DNA of 64,000 nt from an uncultured Lachnospiraceae bacterium (GCA_900549665.1 URPH01000007.1:1-64000); one strand, 5' to 3'; positions 23,747 to 34,777 are shown, counted from the stretch's first letter. Translations and numbers: made by a program. Notes: generated by a model from the sequence alone, not told the origin.

Positions 23747-25864
23747 TTATTTAGCCTTTGCAGCTAAAACCTTCTCCTGTACGTTCTTAGGACATGCTTC
23801 GTATTTTTCGAAGAACATAGAGTAGTTACCACGACCCTGTGTAGAAGAACGAAGCTCTGTAGAATAACCAAACATTTCAGCAAGCGGAACGAATGCACGA
23901 ACAATCTTGCCTCCACCGATGTCATCCATACTCTGGATCTGTCCACGTTTTGCATTTAAGCTTCCGATTACATCACCCATGTATTCCTCAGGCATTGTAA
24001 CTTCAACCTTCATGATAGGCTCAAGCAATACAGGATTTGCTTTCTTCATAGCTTCCTTGAAAGCCATGGATCCGGCAATGTGGAATGCCATTTCTGATGA
24101 ATCGACTTCATGGTAAGAACCATCGTATACGTTAGCACTTACACCAAGTACAGGGAAACCACCAAGGATACCTGCCTGAGCAGCTTCCTCGATACCTTCA
24201 CCAACTGCAGGAATATATTCCTTCGGGATAGCACCACCGACTACAGTAGACTCAAACTTGAATGTCTCTTCGCCGTTAGGATCCATAGGTGTAAATTTAA
24301 CTTTACAGTGACCGTACTGACCACGACCACCTGACTGTTTAGCGTATTTGTATTCCTGATCAACAGGAGTTGTAAATGTCTCTTTGTAAGCAACCTGAGG
24401 AGCACCTACGTTAGCTTCTACCTTAAATTCACGAAGCAGACGGTCAACGATGATTTCCAAATGAAGCTCACCCATACCGGCGATGATTGTCTGACCGGTT
24501 TCCTGATCTGTATGAGCACGGAATGTAGGATCTTCTTCAGCAAGCTTTGCCAATGCTTCACCCATCTTGCCCTGTCCGTCTTTTGTCTTGGGCTCGATAG
24601 CAAGCTCGATAACGGGTTCGGGGAATTCCATGGACTCTAAGATTACGGGATGCTGTTCATCACAGATTGTATCTCCTGTAGTTGTAAACTTAAATCCAAC
24701 TGCTGCTGCAATATCACCGGAGTAAACTTTATCAAGCTCTGCTCTCTTGTTTGCGTGCATCTGAAGGATACGTCCAACACGTTCTTTTTTATCTTTTGTA
24801 GCATTTAATACGTATGATCCTGAATTTAATGAACCGGAATATACACGGATAAATGCAAGCTTACCTACGAAGGGGTCAGCCATGATCTTGAATGCTAAAG
24901 CAGAGAACGGTTCATCATCTGATGAATGTCTTACTACTTCGTTGCCATCCAGATCCACACCTGTAATAGCAGGGATATCTGTAGGAGCGGGCATGAATTC
25001 AATGACTGCATCCAAAAGCTTCTGTACACCTTTGTTTCTGTAAGCAGAACCGCAGCATACCGGAACAGCTGTACATTCACATGTGGCTTTTCTCAAAACT
25101 TTCTTCATCTCATCGATAGAAGGCTCTTCGCCCTCTAAGTAAGCCATCATTAAATCATCATCTAACTCACAGATTTTTTCTACTAATTCTGTGTGATATA
25201 ATTCAGCATCTTCTTTCATGTCGTCCGGGATATCTTCGATAGAAATATCGTCACCCTTGTCGTCATTGTAGATATATGCTTTCATCTCAAACAAGTCGAT
25301 GATACCTTTGAATTCGTCTTCTTTACCGATAGGTAACTGTAAACAAATTGCATTTTTACCAAGTCTTGTCTTGATCTGTTCTACTGCACCATAGAAGTTT
25401 GCACCCAGGATATCCATCTTATTGATGAATGCCATACGGGGTACATTGTAGGTGTCAGCCTGACGCCATACGTTTTCTGACTGAGGCTCTACACCACCTT
25501 TAGCACAGAAAACACCAACAGCACCATCCAATACACGAAGAGAACGCTCTACTTCTACAGTAAAGTCAACGTGACCGGGGGTATCAATGATATTGATACG
25601 ATGCTCTAAAGCACCCGGTTTCGGCTTGCAATTCTCTTCCAATGTCCAGTGACATGTTGTTGCAGCGGATGTGATTGTGATACCTCTTTCCTGTTCCTGC
25701 TCCATCCAGTCCATGGTAGCAGTACCTTCATGAGTATCACCAATTTTATAGTTAATACCGGTATAGTATAAGATACGCTCTGTTAATGTTGTTTTACCAG
25801 CATCAATATGCGCCATAATACCGATATTTCTGGTTCTCTCAAGCGGATATTCTCTTCCAGCCAA
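23747..25864 (-). CDS. fusA: Elongation factor G
   Basis: 705 aa. This translocase moves tRNA and mRNA after each peptide bond. It shows the G1 motif AHIDAGKTT, the G2 RGITITSAAT, G3 DTPGHVDF and G4 NKMD, and the conserved domain IV stretch YGHCKVKFTP. Length and order are normal. It is transcribed 15 nt after rpsG in the standard str order. GGAGG precedes ATG 25864. Confidence 0.98.
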   Translation of the reverse strand: MAGREYPLERTRNIGIMAHIDAGKTTLTERILYYTGINYKIGDTHEGTATMDWMEQEQERGITITSAATTCHWTLEENCKPKPGALEHRINIIDTPGHVDFTVEVERSLRVLDGAVGVFCAKGGVEPQSENVWRQADTYNVPRMAFINKMDILGANFYGAVEQIKTRLGKNAICLQLPIGKEDEFKGIIDLFEMKAYIYNDDKGDDISIEDIPDDMKEDAELYHTELVEKICELDDDLMMAYLEGEEPSIDEMKKVLRKATCECTAVPVCCGSAYRNKGVQKLLDAVIEFMPAPTDIPAITGVDLDGNEVVRHSSDDEPFSALAFKIMADPFVGKLAFIRVYSGSLNSGSYVLNATKDKKERVGRILQMHANKRAELDKVYSGDIAAAVGFKFTTTGDTICDEQHPVILESMEFPEPVIELAIEPKTKDGQGKMGEALAKLAEEDPTFRAHTDQETGQTIIAGMGELHLEIIVDRLLREFKVEANVGAPQVAYKETFTTPVDQEYKYAKQSGGRGQYGHCKVKFTPMDPNGEETFKFESTVVGGAIPKEYIPAVGEGIEEAAQAGILGGFPVLGVSANVYDGSYHEVDSSEMAFHIAGSMAFKEAMKKANPVLLEPIMKVEVTMPEEYMGDVIGSLNAKRGQIQSMDDIGGGKIVRAFVPLAEMFGYSTELRSSTQGRGNYSMFFEKYEACPKNVQEKVLAAKAK

Positions 25865-25879
25865 AGCTTTGTCCTCCTA

Positions 25880-26350
25880 TTAGAATCTGTAATGTGCGAA
25901 AGCTTTGTTTGCTTCTGCCATTTTGTGAACTTCTTCTTTTTTCTTAACTGCTGCACCTGTATTTGCTGCTGCATCAAGAATTTCATTTGCAAGTCTTTCT
26001 TCCATGGTCTTTTCACTTCTCTTACGAGAATATGCGGTCAACCAACGAAGACCTAATGCCTGACGTCTGTCAGCTCTAACCTCGATCGGTACCTGATAAG
26101 TAGCACCACCGATACGTCTTGCCTTAACTTCCAAAACGGGCATGATGTTATTCATAGCATCCTGGAATACCTCAAGAGCAGGTCTTCCTTCTTTTTCTTC
26201 TACACGTGTAAATGCACCATATACAATTTTCTGTGCAACGCCTCTCTTACCATCTAACATGATGTTGTTGATAAGCTTTGTTACCACTTTATCATTGTAT
26301 AAAGGATCTGCTAACACGTCTCTTTTTTGAATATGTCCTTTACGTGGCAC
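25880..26350 (-). CDS. rpsG: 30S ribosomal protein S7
   Basis: 156 aa, standard length. It starts MPRKGHIQKRDVLADPLY and keeps the RNA-binding core RRIGGATYQVPIEVR and the closing AFAHYRF. S7 nucleates assembly of the 30S head and touches the exit-site tRNA. In many bacteria it also represses translation of its own operon. It follows rpsL after an unusually long 237-nt gap with two hairpins. AAGGAGGG precedes ATG 26350. Confidence 0.98.
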   Translation of the reverse strand: MPRKGHIQKRDVLADPLYNDKVVTKLINNIMLDGKRGVAQKIVYGAFTRVEEKEGRPALEVFQDAMNNIMPVLEVKARRIGGATYQVPIEVRADRRQALGLRWLTAYSRKRSEKTMEERLANEILDAAANTGAAVKKKEEVHKMAEANKAFAHYRF

Positions 26351-26587
26351 GGTTCTTCCCTCCTTAATATTTTGTTACCCATGGATCATTCAATCATCCA
26401 TCGGGCTTTCGTGCTCTTCACAAAAGCATGCTGATGCTTTTATTACTCACGACATTAAATCATAGGTACTCACATGTCTTTACTAATGTGTTCGCGCTGT
26501 TTTTCTATTAATCGCTGTTAAAAGCGTAAAGAATCCCAACACTAATTAGTCTAATTGTGGTACGCAGGCCTGTGAATTGTCACATGA
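26351..26587 (-). promoter_or_regulatory. Structured rpsL-rpsG spacer
   Basis: 237 nt with two hairpins in the transcript: AAAAGCAT/ATGCTTTT with a 4-nt loop (26422-26441) and ATGGAT/ATCCAT (26381-26401) close to the rpsG ribosome site. This fits a control leader, possibly an S7 site, but I see no match to a known consensus. Confidence 0.35.
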
Positions 26588-27007
26588 TTATTTGCCTGCT
26601 TTCGGTCTCTTAGCACCATATTTTGAACGAGCCTGTTTTCTGTTAGCAACGCCGGCTGTATCCAAAGTACCACGGATGATATGATAACGGGTACCGGGTA
26701 AGTCCTTAACACGTCCACCACGAATTAAAACAACGCTATGCTCCTGCAGATTGTGACCTTCACCCGGAATATAAGAAGTAACTTCGATACCGTTTGAAAG
26801 ACGAACTCTGGCGATTTTTCTAAGAGCTGAGTTAGGTTTTTTAGGTGTAGCAGTCTTAACAGCTGTACAAACACCTCTCTTCTGCGGAGAAGCTGTATCT
26901 GTAGCTTTCTTCTGTAAAGAGTTGTAACCCTTTAACAAAGCGGGAGCTGTAGATTTTTTTACAGATGTCTGACGACCCTTTCTAACTAACTGGTTAAATG
27001 TTGGCAT
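26588..27007 (-). CDS. rpsL: 30S ribosomal protein S12
   Basis: 139 aa. S12 sits at the decoding centre. The sites of streptomycin-resistance changes carry the sensitive residues: Lys in TPKKPNSALRK (K43 equivalent) and Lys in GRVKDLPG (K88 equivalent). GTP-state motif GEGHNLQEHSVVL is intact. It is the first gene of the str operon here, with its own strong promoter and separated from rpoC by a terminator. Confidence 0.98.
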   Translation of the reverse strand: MPTFNQLVRKGRQTSVKKSTAPALLKGYNSLQKKATDTASPQKRGVCTAVKTATPKKPNSALRKIARVRLSNGIEVTSYIPGEGHNLQEHSVVLIRGGRVKDLPGTRYHIIRGTLDTAGVANRKQARSKYGAKRPKAGK

Positions 27008-27082
27008 TCTTTTTCACCTCATTTCATTATTATTATTTTGGTTGCGCACAAAAAGAATATGCATCTGCACGCACACTTATTT

Positions 27083-27111
27083 AGTATAATGATACGGTTT
27101 TCAAATGTCAA
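27083..27111 (-). promoter_or_regulatory. rpsL (str operon) promoter
   Basis: TTGACA (27106-27111), 17-nt spacer, TATACT (27083-27088). It is a near-consensus sigma-A promoter about 75 nt before rpsL. Confidence 0.9.
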
Positions 27112-27137
27112 TAGGAATCAATTGAAAAAACTGAAAA

Positions 27138-27165
27138 ATCCCACCCATAAATATATGGGTGGGAT
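27138..27165 (-). terminator. rpoBC terminator
   Basis: A perfect 12-bp stem ATCCCACCCATA/TATGGGTGGGAT with a 4-nt loop, followed on the minus strand by TTTTCAGTTTTTT. Confidence 0.95.
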
Positions 27166-27182
27166 CTGAGATCCTTAAGGAT

Positions 27183-30100
27183 TTATTCTTCTGTGCTTTC
27201 GCCTGCTTCATCGGAAACAACTTCCATGTCAACCGGCTCTTCATCTGCTTTTTCGTCAAATGAGATTTCTTCATCAAAAGAAATTGCTCCATTTAACATT
27301 TCATCTGTATCCAACTTGACATTTCTGTATCTCTTCATACCGGTTCCGGCAGGAATTAATTTACCGATAATAACGTTTTCTTTTAAGCCTACCAGAGGAT
27401 CGATCTTTCCTTTGATTGCAGCCTCGGTCAATACCTTGGTTGTTTCCTGGAAGGATGCGGCTGATAAGAAGGAATCGGTAGCCAGTGCAGCTTTGGTAAT
27501 ACCAAGAATAATCTGGGAGCCTGTAGCAGGCTCTTTGCCTTCGGCTGCCATCTGTTCATTGACAGCATCATATTCCAGAACATTAACCAGTGTGCCCGGT
27601 AAGTATTCGGTATTACCTGCGGTATCAATACGGATCTTCTTTAACATCTGACGTACAATGACCTCAACATGCTTATCCGCAATATCAACACCCTGGAGAC
27701 GATATACTCTCTGTACTTCGCGTAAGATATAATCCTGAACGGCTCTGACACCCTTGATTCTTAACAGATCATGAGGATTTACACTACCTTCGGTCAGTTC
27801 ATCACCGGCCTCAACCATAGTACCTTCTACCAGTTTATCCTGATTTTTGATACGTGATCCGTAAGGAATTAAATAGGTTTTGCTTTCACCTGTTTCATCA
27901 TTGGTAACAATAATCTCACGTTTTTTCTTGGAGTCTTTCATCTGGGCAAAGCCACCAAACTCTGCAATGATTGCAAGTCCCTTGGGCTTACGTGCTTCAA
28001 ACAACTCCTCTACACGGGGAAGACCCTGTGTAATATCGTTACCGGCAACACCACCGGTATGGAAGGTTCTCATGGTCAGCTGTGTACCGGGTTCACCGAT
28101 AGACTGTGCGGCGATAATTCCGACTGCTTCACCAACCTGAACTGCTTCACCGGTTGCCATGTTGGCACCATAACATTTTGCACAGATACCGTTCTGGCAG
28201 CGGCAGCTCATGATTGTACGGATCTTTACTGCCTCGATCGGCTCTCCGTTTTCATCTACACCAATGGATAAGATTCTGCCTGCACGCTTGGGAGTGATCA
28301 TATGATTCCTCTTAACGATCAGGTTGCCATCTTTATCTTTGATATCTTCGCAGGAATATCTTCCTGTAATTCTGTCTTTCAGACCTTCGATTGTCTCTTT
28401 ACCGTCCATGAAAGCTTTTACAACCATACCCGGTATCTCGTCTCTTCCTTCGGAACAGTCAACCTCGCGGATGATCAGCTCCTGAGATACGTCAACCATA
28501 CGTCTGGTCAGATAACCGGAGTCGGCAGTACGAAGTGCGGTATCGGACAAACCTTTACGGGCACCATGCGCTGACATGAAATACTCCAATACGTCAAGAC
28601 CTTCACGGAAGTTGGATTTGATCGGCAGCTCAATGGTACGACCGGTTGTATCAGCCATCAAACCACGCATACCTGCCAACTGTTTGATCTGCTGGTTGGA
28701 ACCACGGGCACCGGAGTCAGCCATCATGAAGATATTGTTGTATTTATCAAGTCCGTTGATCAGGACATCTGTAAGCTCTTTATCGGTATCATTCCAGGTC
28801 TCAACAACAGCTCTGTAACGCTCTTCTTCTGTGATAAGACCACGGTTGAAGTTTTTGGTGATCTGGTCAACTGTATGCTGTGCCTGTTCAAGCATCTTGG
28901 GCTTGTCGGCCGGCACGGTCATATCGGAAATGGAAACGGTCATGGCAGCTCTTGTAGAGTATTTGTAACCGATTGCCTTGATATCATCCAGTACCTCTGC
29001 TGTCTTGGTAGCACCATGTGTATTGATAACCTTTTCAAGGATCTGTTTTAAGCCCTTTTTGCCAACGTGGAAGTCAACTTCCAGTACAAGCTCATTGCCT
29101 GCAGCGCTACGGTCTACAAAGCCTAAATCCTGAGGAATGATCTCGTTGAAGATAAATCTTCCCAGTGTAGACTCAACAATACCGGTGATTCCATTGCCTT
29201 CTGCATCATATCTGGTCATTCTGACTTTGATGCGTGAGTGCAGGGTAACTACTTTATTTTCGTAAGCAAGGATTGCTTCGTTAACACTCTTGAAAAACTT
29301 GCCTTCGCCTTCAGCACCTTCACGTTCCTGTGTCAGGTAGTAAATACCAAGTACCATATCCTGTGAAGGAACGGCTACCGGACCGCCATCAGACGGTTTT
29401 AACAGGTTGTTGGGTGAAAGTAAAAGGAAACGGCATTCTGCCTGCGCCTCTACTGTCAGCGGAAGATGAACAGCCATCTGGTCACCGTCGAAGTCGGCGT
29501 TGAACGCGGTACATACCAACGGATGAAGCTTGATTGCTTTACCTTCTACCAGAATTGGCTCAAATGCCTGAATACCAAGTCTGTGCAGTGTAGGTGCACG
29601 GTTTAACATAACCGGATGCTCTTTGATAACCTCTTCGAGCACATCCCATACCTGGGTATCCAGTTTTTCAACTAATTTTTTGGCATTTTTGATATTCTGT
29701 GAAATTCCCTTTGCAACAAGCTCCTTCATAACGAAAGGCTTGAACAGCTCGATTGCCATTTCTTTGGGAAGACCACACTGATAAATCTTCAATTCCGGTC
29801 CTACTACGATAACGGAACGACCTGAATAGTCGACACGTTTACCAAGTAAGTTCTGACGGAAACGACCGGATTTACCTTTTAACATGTCGGAAAGAGATTT
29901 TAATGCTCTGTTTCCCGGGCCGGTAACCGGACGTCCGCGGCGGCCGTTGTCGATCAAAGCATCAACAGCTTCCTGAAGCATACGTTTTTCGTTGCGTACG
30001 ATAATGTCAGGAGCACCGAGTTCCAGTAATTTTTTCAGACGGTTATTTCTGTTGATGATACGACGATATAAATCATTTAAGTCAGAGGTAGCAAAACGTC

Positions 30101-30881
30101 CACCGTCCAACTGTACCATAGGACGCAGATCCGGAGGAATTACCGGAATGACATCCATGATCATCCATTCAGGCTTGTTGTCGGATTCGCGGAATGCTTC
30201 GATAACATCCAGTCTCTTGATGATCTTTGCTCTCTTCTGACCGGTTGCTGTCTCCAGCTCTTCTTTGAGTTCAACGGATTCTTTTTCAAGATCGATTGCC
30301 TGTAATAATTCTTTGATTGCCTCAGCACCCATTCCTACACGGAAGGTCGGTCCAAAGCTTTCTCTTGCATCCTGATATTCTTTTTCTGTCAGGACCTGTT
30401 TGTATTCCAGATTGGTCTCGCCGGGATCCAGTACGATGTAGTTAGCAAAGTATAATACTTTTTCCAGCATCTTGGGTGATAAGTCAAGGATCAGTCCCAT
30501 ACGGCTGGGAATACCCTTGAAATACCAGATGTGTGATACAGGAGCTGCTAACTCAATACGGCCCATACGCTCTCTACGAACACTGGATTTGGTGATTTCT
30601 ACACCACAGACATTACAGATAATGCCTTTATAACGAATCTTTTTGTATTTACCGCAGTGGCATTCCCAGTCCTTGCTGGGTCCAAAGATTCTTTCACAGA
30701 ACAGACCGTCTGTTTCCGGCTTTAATGTTCTGTAGTTGATTGTCTCAGGTTTGGTAACCTCACCGGATTTGGGATCATTGCCTCTTGTAGACCATTCCCG
30801 GATCTTTTCCGGAGAAGCCAAACCGATTTTAATTGCATCAAAGCTCATAGGCTGGTATACTTCATTGTTTATTTCTGGCAT
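27183..30881 (-). CDS. rpoC: RNA polymerase beta' subunit
   Basis: 1232 aa from ATG 30881, chosen for AAGGAGA 8 nt upstream. It carries the catalytic magnesium loop NADFDGDQMAVHL, the N-terminal zinc site (CHCG...CNVCG), the C-terminal zinc site CRCQNGICAKC and the trigger-loop region GEPGTQLTMRTFHTGG. The protein ends in an acidic tail. It follows rpoB after 35 nt and is followed by a strong terminator. Confidence 0.98.
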   Translation of the reverse strand: MPEINNEVYQPMSFDAIKIGLASPEKIREWSTRGNDPKSGEVTKPETINYRTLKPETDGLFCERIFGPSKDWECHCGKYKKIRYKGIICNVCGVEITKSSVRRERMGRIELAAPVSHIWYFKGIPSRMGLILDLSPKMLEKVLYFANYIVLDPGETNLEYKQVLTEKEYQDARESFGPTFRVGMGAEAIKELLQAIDLEKESVELKEELETATGQKRAKIIKRLDVIEAFRESDNKPEWMIMDVIPVIPPDLRPMVQLDGGRFATSDLNDLYRRIINRNNRLKKLLELGAPDIIVRNEKRMLQEAVDALIDNGRRGRPVTGPGNRALKSLSDMLKGKSGRFRQNLLGKRVDYSGRSVIVVGPELKIYQCGLPKEMAIELFKPFVMKELVAKGISQNIKNAKKLVEKLDTQVWDVLEEVIKEHPVMLNRAPTLHRLGIQAFEPILVEGKAIKLHPLVCTAFNADFDGDQMAVHLPLTVEAQAECRFLLLSPNNLLKPSDGGPVAVPSQDMVLGIYYLTQEREGAEGEGKFFKSVNEAILAYENKVVTLHSRIKVRMTRYDAEGNGITGIVESTLGRFIFNEIIPQDLGFVDRSAAGNELVLEVDFHVGKKGLKQILEKVINTHGATKTAEVLDDIKAIGYKYSTRAAMTVSISDMTVPADKPKMLEQAQHTVDQITKNFNRGLITEEERYRAVVETWNDTDKELTDVLINGLDKYNNIFMMADSGARGSNQQIKQLAGMRGLMADTTGRTIELPIKSNFREGLDVLEYFMSAHGARKGLSDTALRTADSGYLTRRMVDVSQELIIREVDCSEGRDEIPGMVVKAFMDGKETIEGLKDRITGRYSCEDIKDKDGNLIVKRNHMITPKRAGRILSIGVDENGEPIEAVKIRTIMSCRCQNGICAKCYGANMATGEAVQVGEAVGIIAAQSIGEPGTQLTMRTFHTGGVAGNDITQGLPRVEELFEARKPKGLAIIAEFGGFAQMKDSKKKREIIVTNDETGESKTYLIPYGSRIKNQDKLVEGTMVEAGDELTEGSVNPHDLLRIKGVRAVQDYILREVQRVYRLQGVDIADKHVEVIVRQMLKKIRIDTAGNTEYLPGTLVNVLEYDAVNEQMAAEGKEPATGSQIILGITKAALATDSFLSAASFQETTKVLTEAAIKGKIDPLVGLKENVIIGKLIPAGTGMKRYRNVKLDTDEMLNGAISFDEEISFDEKADEEPVDMEVVSDEAGESTEE

Positions 30882-30916
30882 GAATAATTCTCCTTCCAAT
30901 CACGTTTCCGTAATCA

Positions 30917-33900
30917 TTACTCATTATCATCGTCAACATCATCAAATGCTTCATCTTCATCTACATTTACGATCTCTTCGGATTCGTCATCGAATTCCTG
31001 TTTCTGATATCCTAAAGCACCCAATTCACGATTGTCATACTCATACTTCTTGGAGTCGCCTTCGAGTTCACGACGGATCTCGGCACTGCCGTAATCCAGT
31101 GTTTCTTTCAGTTCGACTTCTTCACGATCTTCATTTAATACCTTAACATCAAGACCGAGGGACTGTAACTCTTTGAGCATAACCTTGAAGGATTCCGGAA
31201 TACCGGGCTCAGGGATGTTGTCACCTTTGATAATTGCTTCGTATGTCTTGACACGTCCGATAACATCATCGGATTTGACTGTCAGGATTTCCTGTAATGT
31301 GTATGCGGCACCATATGCTTCGAGAGCCCATACCTCCATCTCACCAAAACGCTGACCACCAAACTGTGCCTTACCACCTAACGGCTGTTGTGTAACCAGT
31401 GAGTAAGGGCCGGTAGAACGTGCATGGATCTTATCATCTACCAGATGATGCAGCTTCAAGTAATGCATGTGGCCGATGGTAACCGGTGAATCGAAAAACT
31501 CACCTGTACGACCGTCACGCAGTCTTACCTTACCGTCTCTGGAGATCGGAACACCTTTCCACAGCTTTCTGTGTTCTCTGTTATCTGATAAGTACTGTAA
31601 TACTTCGGGTAATAATTCGTCTTTATGTTTTTTCTCAAATTCTTCCCAGCTTAAATTTACGTAATCATTGGCAAGATCAAGAGTATCCATGATATCGCTT
31701 TCTTTTGCACCGTCAAATACCGGTGTTGCAACATTAAAGCCTAAAGCCTTGGCTGCCAGAGAAAGGTGGATCTCCAATACCTGTCCGATATTCATACGTG
31801 AAGGTACACCCAGAGGGTTTAATACGATATCCAGCGGGCGTCCGTTGGGCAGATAAGGCATATCTTCTACCGGTAATACGCGGGAAACGACACCCTTGTT
31901 ACCATGACGGCCGGCCATCTTATCACCAACGGAGATTTTTCTCTTCTGAGCAATATAGATGCGGACTGCCTGATTGACACCGGGTGATAATTCATCACCG
32001 TTTTCTCTTGTAAATACCTTGGCATCAACAACGATACCATATTCGCCGTGAGGTACTTTTAATGAAGTATCTCTGACATCCTTTGCTTTTTCACCAAAGA
32101 TAGCTCTAAGCAGTCTTTCTTCTGCGGTAAGCTCTGTCTCTCCCTTGGGAGTAACCTTGCCTACCAGAATGTCATTGGCACGAACCTCAGCACCAATACG
32201 GATGATACCTCTTTCATCCAGATCCTTTAACGCATCTTCGCCGACACCGGGAACATCTCTTGTAAGCTCTTCCGGTCCAAGCTTGGTATCACGTGCTTCC
32301 GTTTCGTATTCTTCGATATGAACGGATGTATATACGTCGTCCTGAACTAATCTTTCACTTAATAATACAGCATCCTCGTAATTGTAACCTTCCCATGTCA
32401 TGAAACCGATCAGAGGATTTTTACCTAAAGCAAGCTCGCCCTGACTTGTGGAAGGACCATCTGCGATAACCTGTCCCTGCGCCACATGATTACCTTTGAA
32501 AACGATCGGAACCTGATTGTAGCAGTTGGACTGGTTGCTTCGCGAAAACTTGGTCAGATGATAAACTTCCTGTTCTCCGTCATCATATGTCATGCGGATT
32601 TCTTTGGAAGATACATAATCAATGGTACCTGCTTTTTTGGCAACCACACACACACCGGAGTCAACGGCTGCTTTTGTCTCAATACCGGTACCAACCACAG
32701 GTGCCTCGGTAAATAAAAGCGGAACTGCCTGACGCTGCATGTTGGAACCCATCAGAGCACGGTTAGCATCATCGTTCTGTAAGAACGGAATCAATGCTGT
32801 AGCAACGGAGAAGATCATCTTGGGCGACACATCCATATAATCCATCATGGCCTTGGGATATTCCTGTGTCTCTTCTCTGTAACGGCCGGAAATCATGTTT
32901 CTCTTGAAGTGGCCCTGTTCATCCAACGGTTCAGAAGCCTGAGCTACATGATAATCATCTTCCTCATCGGCTGTCATATAAACAACTTCATCTGTAACGA
33001 CCGGATCTGCCGGATCTGTCTTGTCAATCTTGCGGTACGGAGCCTCTACAAAGCCGTATTCATTGATACGTGCATAAGAAGCCAGTGAATTGATCAGACC
33101 GATGTTGGGACCTTCAGGGGTCTCAATCGGGCACATTCTTCCGTAGTGGGAATAGTGAACGTCCCGGACCTCAAATCCGGCGCGGTCTCTTGACAGACCA
33201 CCGGGTCCTAATGCTGACAAACGTCTCTTGTGCGTCAGCTCACCCAACGGGTTGTTCTGATCCATGAACTGTGACAACTGGGAAGAACCAAAGAATTCTT
33301 TGACAGCTGCCTGTACCGGCTTGATATTGATCAAAGCCTGAGGAGAAATATCACCTGCATCGTGTGTTGTCATTCTTTCACGAACAACTCTTTCCAGTCT
33401 GGTCAGACCGACACGATACTGATTTTGTAATAATTCACCAACGGCACGGATACGTCTGTTGCCCAAATGGTCGATATCATCATCATTGCCGATGCCATAT
33501 TCCAGATGGATATTGTAATTGATGGAAGCAATGATATCTTCCTTGGTAATATGCTTGGGAATCAGGTCAGCTACATTTCTCTTGATAGCTTCTGCCAACT
33601 CATCCGGCTTATCACTGCATTCTTCCATAATCTGCTGCAGAACAGGGAAATAAACAAGCTCAGTGATACCAAGCTCCTTGGGATTGCAATCCACAAAGCT
33701 TGTGATATCAACCATCATATTGGATAATACTTTTACCTTTTTCTCTTCTGTTTCAATGAAAACAAAAGGAACGGCTGCATTCTGGATCTGATCAGCAAGC
33801 TCTGCACTGACAACAGTTCCTGCCTGTGCGATCAGCTCACCTGTATACGGATCCATTACATCCTCAGCAAGTGTATGATTCTTAATGCGGTTTTTGAGCA

Positions 33901-34777
33901 TTAATTTTTTGTTGAATTTATAACGTCCGACTTTGGCAAGGTCATATCTTCTGGGGTCAAAAAACATGGCTGAAATCAGGCTCTCTGCACTATCTACTGA
34001 CAGAGGCTCGCCCGGACGGATTTTTCTGTACAGCTCTAATAAGCCTTCTTCGTAGCTGCCTTCCGGATTTTTCTCGGTAATGGAAGGATCTTTTGCGAAG
34101 CTGGCTTCAATCTTGGGCTCTTCACCGAACAATTCACGGATCTCAGTATTGGTACCAATACCAAGAGCACGGATAAATACAGTGATCGGAACCTTTCTTG
34201 TTCTATCTACACGAACGCTGAAAACGTCATTGGAATCGGTCTCATACTCTAACCATGCGCCACGGTTGGGAATAACGGTACAGGAATACAGTTCTTTACC
34301 GATCTTATCGTGTGCAATACCATAGTAAATACCGGGAGAACGAACTAACTGGCTGACAATTACACGTTCTGCACCGTTAATTACAAATGTACCGGTATCT
34401 GTCATCAAAGGGAGATCGCCCATGAAAATCTCATGTTCGCTGATTTCCTTTTTCTCCTTGTTGTAGAAACGTACTTTTACTTTTAATGGTGCTGCGTAAG
34501 TTGCATCTCTCTCCTTGCATTTTTCAATAGAATACTTTACGTCGTCCTTACATAACTCGTAATCCGCGAATTCCAAGCTCAGATGTCCCGAATAATCAGT
34601 AATGGGAGAGATATCCTCAAAAACTTCTTTCAGTCCTTCTTTTAAGAACCAGTCATAGGAGTTTTTCTGAACCTCAATGAGATTCGGCATCTCTAATACT
34701 TCATTCTGTCTCTGATAAGTCATTCGTACGTCTTTGCCGGATGCGATTGGACGTATTCTGTTCTTTTCCATTGACAT
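30917..34777 (-). CDS. rpoB: RNA polymerase beta subunit
   Basis: 1286 aa. It has the rifampicin pocket SSQLSQFMDQNNPL and THKRRLSALGPGGL with the sensitive residues at the D516, H526 and S531 positions (E. coli numbering), so rifampicin sensitivity is predicted. ETPEGPNIGLINSLA and GDKMAGRHGNKG are intact. A strongly acidic tail (VDEDEAFDDVDDDNE) ends the protein. It has its own promoter besides read-through from rplL. Confidence 0.98.
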   Translation of the reverse strand: MSMEKNRIRPIASGKDVRMTYQRQNEVLEMPNLIEVQKNSYDWFLKEGLKEVFEDISPITDYSGHLSLEFADYELCKDDVKYSIEKCKERDATYAAPLKVKVRFYNKEKKEISEHEIFMGDLPLMTDTGTFVINGAERVIVSQLVRSPGIYYGIAHDKIGKELYSCTVIPNRGAWLEYETDSNDVFSVRVDRTRKVPITVFIRALGIGTNTEIRELFGEEPKIEASFAKDPSITEKNPEGSYEEGLLELYRKIRPGEPLSVDSAESLISAMFFDPRRYDLAKVGRYKFNKKLMLKNRIKNHTLAEDVMDPYTGELIAQAGTVVSAELADQIQNAAVPFVFIETEEKKVKVLSNMMVDITSFVDCNPKELGITELVYFPVLQQIMEECSDKPDELAEAIKRNVADLIPKHITKEDIIASINYNIHLEYGIGNDDDIDHLGNRRIRAVGELLQNQYRVGLTRLERVVRERMTTHDAGDISPQALINIKPVQAAVKEFFGSSQLSQFMDQNNPLGELTHKRRLSALGPGGLSRDRAGFEVRDVHYSHYGRMCPIETPEGPNIGLINSLASYARINEYGFVEAPYRKIDKTDPADPVVTDEVVYMTADEEDDYHVAQASEPLDEQGHFKRNMISGRYREETQEYPKAMMDYMDVSPKMIFSVATALIPFLQNDDANRALMGSNMQRQAVPLLFTEAPVVGTGIETKAAVDSGVCVVAKKAGTIDYVSSKEIRMTYDDGEQEVYHLTKFSRSNQSNCYNQVPIVFKGNHVAQGQVIADGPSTSQGELALGKNPLIGFMTWEGYNYEDAVLLSERLVQDDVYTSVHIEEYETEARDTKLGPEELTRDVPGVGEDALKDLDERGIIRIGAEVRANDILVGKVTPKGETELTAEERLLRAIFGEKAKDVRDTSLKVPHGEYGIVVDAKVFTRENGDELSPGVNQAVRIYIAQKRKISVGDKMAGRHGNKGVVSRVLPVEDMPYLPNGRPLDIVLNPLGVPSRMNIGQVLEIHLSLAAKALGFNVATPVFDGAKESDIMDTLDLANDYVNLSWEEFEKKHKDELLPEVLQYLSDNREHRKLWKGVPISRDGKVRLRDGRTGEFFDSPVTIGHMHYLKLHHLVDDKIHARSTGPYSLVTQQPLGGKAQFGGQRFGEMEVWALEAYGAAYTLQEILTVKSDDVIGRVKTYEAIIKGDNIPEPGIPESFKVMLKELQSLGLDVKVLNEDREEVELKETLDYGSAEIRRELEGDSKKYEYDNRELGALGYQKQEFDDESEEIVNVDEDEAFDDVDDDNE

